Source of the DNA: an uncultured Lachnospiraceae bacterium | GTDB taxonomy: Bacteria; Bacillota; Clostridia; Lachnospirales; Lachnospiraceae | Assembly: GCA_910588295.1 (NCBI GenBank) | Contig: CAJUQO010000024.1 | Span: forward strand, 1-44,960 | Direction: 5' to 3' | DNA length: 44,960 nucleotides | In this document: one piece after another, positions 40,085 to 44,960 of the stretch | Layout: every line of letters begins with the position of its first letter | Numbering within the stretch: the stretch's first letter is position 1 | Made by a program: the position numbers and the translations under genes | The notes under the pieces: generated by a model | Databases searched by the model: none | Told to the model about the DNA's origin: nothing | Seen by the model: only the letters and a program-made list of their open reading frames with translations

Positions 40085-41035
40085 TCAGTCCCCCTCGTAT
40101 TTTTTCCATTCCTCCTCATCCGGCTGGAAAACCCTCATTCTGCCATCCGCCTGCCCCACGGCCATGACACGGCACTCTCCCGCCGCATTCCCCACCACGA
40201 ACGGGAACAGATCCAGGCTGGTTGCCGCGCCGGCCCTTCCCTCCCGATCCATGGCAATCACGGACATACTCCCGCAGGAGCCTCCAATCTGCCGGAGTTT
40301 TTCGACGTGGGCCGCCAGTACCGCCTCACAGGCCTCCTGGGCCGGATAGCCCGCCGCCATCCGTTCCACGATGGCATAAGAAAGGCATCCCCGCATGATA
40401 TCCTCGCCCACTCCGGTAGCCGCGGCCGCGCCCACGCGGGAATCGGCATAAAATCCCGAGCCTATGAGCGGGCTGTCCCCCACCCTTCCGGGATGTTTGA
40501 GAAACAGGCCGGAGGTGGATACGCCGCAGGCCATGGAACCGCCGGCGTCCCGGCCGATGACGCAGACCGTGTCGTGGCCGTCGTATGCCTCCTGGCGCTC
40601 CGGCACGCCCGCCTTTGCCACCGCACTTTCAAACCTTTCCATGGCCGCCGGCGTCAGCATATTCCGGAACGCAACCCCCTGTTTCCGGGCAAAAGCCATA
40701 GCCCCCTCCCCGGCCAGAAAGCAGTTGCGGTCAAGCTTGCTCAACGCGCAGGCCACCTCTATGGGATTCCTGATATCACGAACCGCCATGACGCCGCCGG
40801 CTTTCAGGGTATCCCCGTCCATGTAGGCGGCGTCCAGCTCCACTTCACCGTTCCGGTTGGGAAGCCCTCCATATCCCACGGAACAATAAGACGCCTCATC
40901 CTCCACAGCCTTTACCGCCTCCGCCACCGCCCGCTCAAGGCGCTGCCCCTCACCCAGCAGGCGGGAAGCGCGGAGGACGCCCCCCCGGGACATTTTCCAG
41001 GTAGATATAAAGTTCCACTGATCCGTTGTTTTCAT
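40085..41035 (-). CDS. N4-(beta-N-acetylglucosaminyl)-L-asparaginase (glycosylasparaginase)
   Basis: Ntn-hydrolase that cleaves the GlcNAc-Asn bond left after glycoprotein breakdown, or a related isoaspartyl peptidase. About 316 residues. The autocleavage site is GHDTVCVIG, with Thr156 as the nucleophile that becomes the N-terminus of the beta chain. Further marks are CGVSTSGLFLKHPGRVGDSPLIGSG and the TGVGEDIMRG motif. PGRVGDSP and HDT fit glycosylasparaginase more than plain asparaginase. There is no signal peptide, so it would act on imported glyco-asparagine. ATG 41035 was chosen with a GAGGTGG site upstream. It is the only evidently intact enzyme in the accessory block and its last gene, 60 bp after the GH4 remnant. 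Confidence 0.88.
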   Translation of the reverse strand: MKTTDQWNFISTWKMSRGGVLRASRLLGEGQRLERAVAEAVKAVEDEASYCSVGYGGLPNRNGEVELDAAYMDGDTLKAGGVMAVRDIRNPIEVACALSKLDRNCFLAGEGAMAFARKQGVAFRNMLTPAAMERFESAVAKAGVPERQEAYDGHDTVCVIGRDAGGSMACGVSTSGLFLKHPGRVGDSPLIGSGFYADSRVGAAAATGVGEDIMRGCLSYAIVERMAAGYPAQEACEAVLAAHVEKLRQIGGSCGSMSVIAMDREGRAGAATSLDLFPFVVGNAAGECRVMAVGQADGRMRVFQPDEEEWKKYEGD

Positions 41036-41095
41036 TTGTGCCGCCACCTCTCAAAAGATAATTCTTTTACATTTTATATCTTCACCCGTCCCGCG

Positions 41096-41626
41096 TCAAG
41101 GGGCTGACGGGCTGCTTCCGCGGCCGTAATAATCCAGATAGGCAGAGGTTTTCTCTGCCATCTCCTCAAACAGGCGCCTTACCTCGTCAATGGGCAGCAA
41201 TACCAGCAGATCCTGGGCAAACGCCTGGTACGCAGGCTCCATGAACCGGGTCAGGCACGCCCGGATTACGGCATTCTGGGTATAGATATGGGGATTCATC
41301 AGATTCAGGATACTGGGATCCATAATCTCGTCCCGGCTGATTTTTTCCACACCATATTCTTTTTCCGCCAGCCTGGCCAGCAATGCTTCTCTCAGGTCGG
41401 CACAGGCACGATAGGTGAAATTCTCCCGTCCGCCCTCCTTCGGCAGCTTCGTCCCGATGACCACATTATTCCGGGCCGCTTCCATATCTATATCGTAGAG
41501 CGTCACGACGACGCCCATTTTTTCCTCCGTGGCCAGGTCGCTCATCAGATTCCAGGCCCAGCCCCGGGATCCGCCCCCGATGTAAGTAATCCGCACATCC
41601 TCTGCTTTATTATTTTTTATCCGCAT
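41096..41626 (-). pseudogene. Family 4 glycoside hydrolase with a large internal deletion
   Basis: 176 residues, whereas GH4 enzymes have about 430-480. The N-terminal Rossmann part is good (ITYIGGGSRGWAWNLMSDLA, then LYDIDMEAARNN). At about residue 85 the frame jumps directly to the C-terminal part (LAEKEYG, NLMNPHIYTQNAVIRACL, LLVLLPIDEVRRLF). The middle of roughly 280 residues, with the catalytic and Mn-binding residues, is gone although the reading frame stays open. A GCTGGC direct repeat lies at the join. It follows the UroD-family gene by 2 bp. Specificity in relatives includes alpha-galactosidase and alpha-glucuronidase or galacturonidase types. Confidence 0.75.
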
Positions 41627-41628
41627 AG

Positions 41629-42663
41629 TCAGTAAATCCCTCTCTCCCTCACTAATTCCAATGCCCTGAGATAATTTTCCGTCTTTGCCCCAAACTGCAC
41701 GGAATTGGTGGATCCGAACAGATATCCGCCGCCGGGCATCAAAAGCTCCAGATTTTTCAACACCTCATTCTCCACATCGGCAAGGCTGCCCTTGATCAGC
41801 GTCTCACACTGTACGCCGATCCACAGGATATCCCAGATACGGCCGCAGCAATGATAAAAGGGGATCATCCCGGCCGCGGCGATATCCGCGTTCACCTGCG
41901 TCATCACCGGTATAAAGATCTGGCGGATGCTCTCCGGACTGTATATACACCCCGTATTCATGCCAAAATCCTGGCCCTGCATCATAATTGTTACTCCTTT
42001 TCCGGCACAATGGTCGATCAGCTTCCGGTTAAATGCATAGTAGACCGGGCGCAGCTTCTCAATTTCCTCCGGACAGGTCACCGTGCGGATCAAATCCGAA
42101 TCGAAATCCCCGCCGAAGGCCTGGAAAATAGGCGTATAGATGTTGATATCCCGGCACAAAATAGCCCTTTCTTTCCCGAAACGGTCACAGCAATAGTCAA
42201 TGAGCACAAACCGGGAATCATCCATGGCGTCCACCTCTGCCAGGGCCTTCTGCACATCCTCCTCCGTGATCTCATCCTGACCTTCCCGTTTGGAAACGTA
42301 CATGATCGAATCATTACTGGCGGCATATTTGAACACGTTCCCGGCGGCATCCTCCCAGGTGCCCGGGGCTATTTCTTTCGGCTTCTGTTCCACATGATGG
42401 CTTTTGGGCGGCACCGGTTCCACCGTCACGATATCATAATCCAGCTTTTCCACCAGCTCCGCGTAATCCGTCTTCATGCTCTCGACGACCTCATCCCGAC
42501 GGTTATCCCAGAGGGCCCGCGTGGTATCCCGCCTGTTCCTCCAATACGTATGGCGCCCCAGAATTTCCGTCACATGGTCATGGTCAATCCCCCACTCCCC
42601 CACGGGAACCCAGTCCGGCTCCCTGTGGCCGATTGCTGTTAAAACTCTTTCCTTCGATGTCAT
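41629..42663 (-). CDS. Uroporphyrinogen decarboxylase-family protein (probable methyltransferase type), possibly with an internal deletion
   Basis: 344 residues. The start (MTSKERVLTAIGHREPDWVPV) is typical of UroD-family proteins outside haem synthesis, many of which are corrinoid-dependent methyltransferases or of unknown role. The centre has MMQGQDFGMNTG and YHCCGRIWDIL; the end has GVQCETLIKGS, PGGGYLFGSTNSVQ and ENYLRALE. Between DIL and WIGVQCETL, relatives usually have about 45 more residues, so the barrel may lack a strand-helix unit. ATG 42663 has GGAG upstream and overlaps the esterase stop codon in an ATGA. The neighbours point to carbohydrate use rather than haem synthesis. Substrate unknown. 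Confidence 0.75.
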   Translation of the reverse strand: MTSKERVLTAIGHREPDWVPVGEWGIDHDHVTEILGRHTYWRNRRDTTRALWDNRRDEVVESMKTDYAELVEKLDYDIVTVEPVPPKSHHVEQKPKEIAPGTWEDAAGNVFKYAASNDSIMYVSKREGQDEITEEDVQKALAEVDAMDDSRFVLIDYCCDRFGKERAILCRDINIYTPIFQAFGGDFDSDLIRTVTCPEEIEKLRPVYYAFNRKLIDHCAGKGVTIMMQGQDFGMNTGCIYSPESIRQIFIPVMTQVNADIAAAGMIPFYHCCGRIWDILWIGVQCETLIKGSLADVENEVLKNLELLMPGGGYLFGSTNSVQFGAKTENYLRALELVRERGIY

Positions 42664-43112
42664 CTCCTCTCCTCCCTGTTCGGCGGGGTATGGGACAGCA
42701 GCCAGCGATATGCCATTTTTCCGTGCCACCGGTGTTCCCCTTCGAAAATATCATGATACAGGCGGTCTTCGCATCCGAACAGGGCCATGGCCCGCCTCAC
42801 GGTCTCCACCTGGGGCAACACATTATGAAGCCCGTCTTTTCCGTTGAGGCTGTCCCGGTTCCCTGTCTCAATCAGCACCGGCCTTGGGCAGATCAGTGCG
42901 CCTATGTCCCCGATATCCGCCGTCTTCCAGAGATTGGGGACATAATTACAATGGCAATTATAGTTGATGAGCAGCGACTGCATACCGCCGCCGGAAAACC
43001 CCACACAGGATATATGACCGTTCACACAATCACAGGTGAGGGCGTAATCCGCCAGGCGCATAAGATCCCAGAGCCACATCCCCATGACAGTCTGGCCCAG
43101 AGATATTGCCAT
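42660..43112 (-). pseudogene. Truncated acetyl xylan esterase/dienelactone hydrolase-like protein
   Basis: 150 residues from an alpha/beta hydrolase that is normally about 350-400 long. The nucleophile elbow CVGFSGGGMQSL (GxSxGG) and a C-terminal EGEHRWHG with the catalytic His remain, plus GALICPRPVLIETGNRD with the Asp region. The N-terminal half is missing: an in-frame TAG stands four codons before the first ATG. About 25 residues also seem lost after the nucleophile motif. Divergently next to it is an AraC fragment that has also lost its 5' part. Translationally coupled to the next gene by ATGA. Confidence 0.65.
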
Positions 43113-43169
43113 GACATGATGCTAGGGTCAAAAGCCCAACTACCGAACATTGGAAATTTAATATTTTAG

Positions 43170-43430
43170 ATAACTTTGGAGGAAATCGCCGCGGCTGCCA
43201 ATATTTCAGCCAGAGAAGCCGATCGTATTTTTCAAAAAACAATACAACAGACGCCTTTTGAGTATCTGTTGAATTACCGCCTGGGTATGGCAAAGGATCT
43301 GCTTTCCCGTTCGGATCTGGCCATCGCAGAAATCAGTTATCGCTGTGGCTTTACAGACAGCGCCTATATGGGAAAGCAATTCCGAAAAGTCCGCGGTATG
43401 ACACCTAAAGAATACCGTCAAAGAAAATAA
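43170..43430 (+). pseudogene. AraC-family regulator reduced to its DNA-binding domain
   Basis: The open frame begins at TTG 43176, and homology reaches back to ATA 43170, directly behind a TAG. The 84 residues cover both helix-turn-helix motifs of an AraC domain (EIAAAANISAREADRIF, then IAEISYRCGFTDSAYMGKQF) and the final GMTPKEYRQRK. The N-terminal ligand domain of about 200 residues is missing. GGAGG overlaps the possible start, so a free-standing DNA-binding domain cannot be excluded, but a remnant is more likely. It probably controlled the divergent esterase operon. Confidence 0.7.
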
Positions 43431-43487
43431 CAACAGAATATGCCGGTCACTAAATCATATAGCCACACTGCCATCCGCACGATCGCC

Positions 43488-44673
43488 CTACTCCTCGCGT
43501 TTCCCGAACACGAAAGCGGGGTTCAGCATATAGGGGAAATATACCCCTGTCAGGTTGCTCATGGGCAGCACATCGTCACGGATATCCAGGCCCAGCACGC
43601 GGCGCATGGCTTCCTGCCGCCGAAGAATCCTCTCATGAACCTCTGAAAATTCTTTCCCGAGCTCCGCCCGCAGCCCTTCCCCGGCAATCACCACGGCAAT
43701 CACCACGGCATCCTCGCAGATGGCGGTCCTGACCGGATCGGAAGCCGACGCAATCATATCCACCTGCATAAACGCGCCGTCGGCCAGCGGTATTTCCGAC
43801 CCCTTACAGATAGCTGAATTTGTCCATTCGTCACAGCCCGTATGGTGGCCCGGATTCAGAGATACCCCAAACTCCGGACCGCCGATCAGGGACATCACTG
43901 TATCATACCCATAGCAAAGCCCGCACACCTCTCCCGTCTTCAGCACAGCCGCCCCCGGAGAATCCATCCCCAGCGCCGTTTGCGGCAGACAGCTCATATT
44001 CACGGATCCCCGGCCTCAGATTCTTAATCATGCGCTGTTCCACCGCCGCGCGGCGATTTCCCGCGGATTCCGCCCAGGCAACCTCCTTTGCGGAGTACAG
44101 CGTCATCCGTATACTGTCCGGCAGCCCCGTAATCTCTTTTGTCATATTCCGGGCATTAGGGCATGCCGCCAGAATTTCCTCCAGGATATAGTGGGAGATA
44201 TCATAGATTTTTTCGGGATCCGTAGTGATATACGGCGTCTCATAATATTTGTAGCCGACAATACCCAGGCGGGAATCCGCCCCAATCCCGGTTCTGTTTA
44301 AAATCTTCCCCAATATCTCCGACTGATCCCTGGGCTGGCCCTGGAGACTGAAATTCTGGTACAAATATCGGTGCACTGGGTAAGGAACGATCTGACTGAA
44401 TCCCATACCCTCATTTCCCACCAGCAGAGACATTTCCCCGTCCTCATCCAGGATAAAAAGGGCTTCTTCAAACCTGCAGTCGTACCGGGTAAAATATTCT
44501 ATACTGGCAAAATGCTCCCGATCCCCATAGATGACCACATGGGTCAGCCCCAGCCGCGCCATGCGCTCCCGTAAAAGCTTCACACGCAGCAGATAGTCCT
44601 CCGCCTGCAGCTCCACTGGCGGCTGATTTACTTCCTCTAAAAACAGTTCGTCCGCTTTAATTATCTGTATCAT
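43488..44673 (-). pseudogene. M24-family peptidase (Xaa-Pro aminopeptidase-like), frameshifted
   Basis: Two overlapping frames make up one M24 protein of about 395 residues. The first (ATG 44673 with AGGAGG 5 nt upstream) contains the creatinase-like N-terminal domain (VKLLRERMARLGLTHVVIYG, SIEYFTRYDCRFEEALFI). It leads into LRPGIREYELS, the start of the catalytic domain, then drifts off and ends at 43903. The second frame takes over near 43975-44000 with ALGMDSPGAAVLKTGEV and runs to 43488 (NPGHHTGCDEW, PLADGAFMQVDM). A single-base change near 43980 would explain this. A 12-bp tandem duplication at about 43684-43707 adds Val-Val-Ile-Ala twice. Normal metal ligands are hard to place, so loss of function or an unusual family member is possible. 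Confidence 0.65.
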
Positions 44674-44828
44674 ATTCTCCTCCTCAAAAATACTGCGCGA
44701 ACCCCATTTCCATATGTAAGACAAATTAAATCGGCAATCTCCCGCTCTGTCTTAACTTATATTGACCCTGTTTTTATAGCAGCCTCCTCCGCTGCAAACT
44801 CAAATACCATACACACCTAAAATACACA

Positions 44829-44854
44829 AAAGAAAAGCACCTCCAAAGCGATGC
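44829..44854 (-). terminator. Second of two tandem terminators
   Basis: GCATCGC (44848-44854) and GAGGTGC (44837-44843) pair imperfectly around TTTG and are followed by TTTTCTTTT on the minus strand. It looks like a decayed copy of the hairpin at 44885-44902. Confidence 0.6.
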
Positions 44855-44878
44855 CTTCCCATACAGAAGCCTCCAACA

Positions 44879-44902
44879 GAAAAAGCATCTCCGAAGAGAT
44901 GC
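44879..44902 (-). terminator. First of two tandem terminators
   Basis: GCATCTC and GAGATGC (44896-44902 with 44885-44891) pair perfectly around a TTCG tetraloop, followed by TTTTT on the minus strand. It ends the gene whose last codons are at 44930-44960. Confidence 0.85.
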
Positions 44903-44929
44903 CCTATGACAGCCCCATATGCCGCCTCT

Positions 44930-44960
44930 TTATTTACGCAGTATCTTATCCATAGCCTTC
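44930..44960 (-). CDS. 3' end of a gene entering from the right (partial)
   Basis: The minus strand reads KAMDKILRK followed by TAA at 44930-44932, 28 bp before a strong terminator. Only nine residues are visible, so the product cannot be identified. Confidence 0.4.
   Translation of the reverse strand, partial: KAMDKILRK

Larger units (their letters stand above)
44674..44929 (-). promoter_or_regulatory. Intergenic region upstream of the M24 gene
   Basis: This 256-bp gap contains a TAAGACA/TGTCTTA inverted repeat (44717-44723 with 44748-44754), a GCAGC/GCTGC hairpin around GGAGGAG, and two terminators at its right part. TATAAA lies within it on the minus strand, but the best -35 match is 19 bp away, so the M24 promoter is uncertain. 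The inverted repeat could be an operator. Confidence 0.35.

Noticed and set aside
1..44960. Mobile elements, prophage genes, tRNA genes or a defence system
   Set aside because: I saw no transposase, integrase, phage protein, tRNA-like cloverleaf or known defence genes; the accessory parts are metabolic remnants.

Overview
The window looks like chromosomal DNA of a spore-forming, Gram-positive gut-type clostridium, most likely a Lachnospiraceae member. The evidence is the combination of the sporulation sigma operon spoIIGA-sigE-sigG, a meso-diaminopimelate-type MurE (DNPR motif), a PASTA-domain PrkC kinase, type I aroD, and consensus sigma-A promoters and Rho-independent terminators. Nearly all genes are on the minus strand, so the biological order runs from right to left.

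Right end (about 40-45 kb): an accessory, decaying block. It has an intact glycosylasparaginase, a GH4 glycosidase, a UroD-family protein and an esterase that each appear to have lost an internal segment, a truncated AraC regulator, and a frameshifted M24 peptidase. Next (33.4-39.9 kb) is an oligopeptide ABC transporter operon, oppBCDF-oppA, with a consensus promoter, an attenuator-like leader and a terminator.

Middle (33.1-20.9 kb): one long operon starting at a good promoter upstream of murE: murE-priA-def-fmt-rsmB-rlmN-stp-prkC-rsgA-thiN. Genes mostly overlap or abut. It combines cell-wall precursor synthesis, replication restart, translation start and rRNA modification with the PrkC/Stp phospho-signalling pair. 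ychF-lgt follows with its own promoter and is closed by two terminators.

Division and wall (dcw) cluster (18.7-5.0 kb): mraZ-rsmH-ftsL-pbp-pbp-mraY-murD-ftsW-murA-ftsQ-ftsZ. It opens with a sigma-A promoter and an array of about 10-bp MraZ-type boxes and ends with a terminator behind ftsZ. murF and murG are absent from the cluster, murE lies in the other operon, and a murA sits between ftsW and ftsQ. An RNA hairpin covers the ribosome-binding site of the second PBP gene.

Left end (5.2 kb to 1): between ftsZ and the sporulation operon lie a divergent aroD/aroE pair and two gene remnants, a UroD-family methyltransferase and a GntR/FCD regulator, joined head to head by an apparent deletion. spoIIGA-sigE-sigG follows, with a spoIIG-type promoter (wide 21-bp spacer, two Spo0A boxes). 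At the very edge two tandem near-perfect sigma-A promoters point out of the window, as for a stable-RNA operon. I found no tRNA, rRNA, CRISPR array, transposase or prophage genes inside the window.
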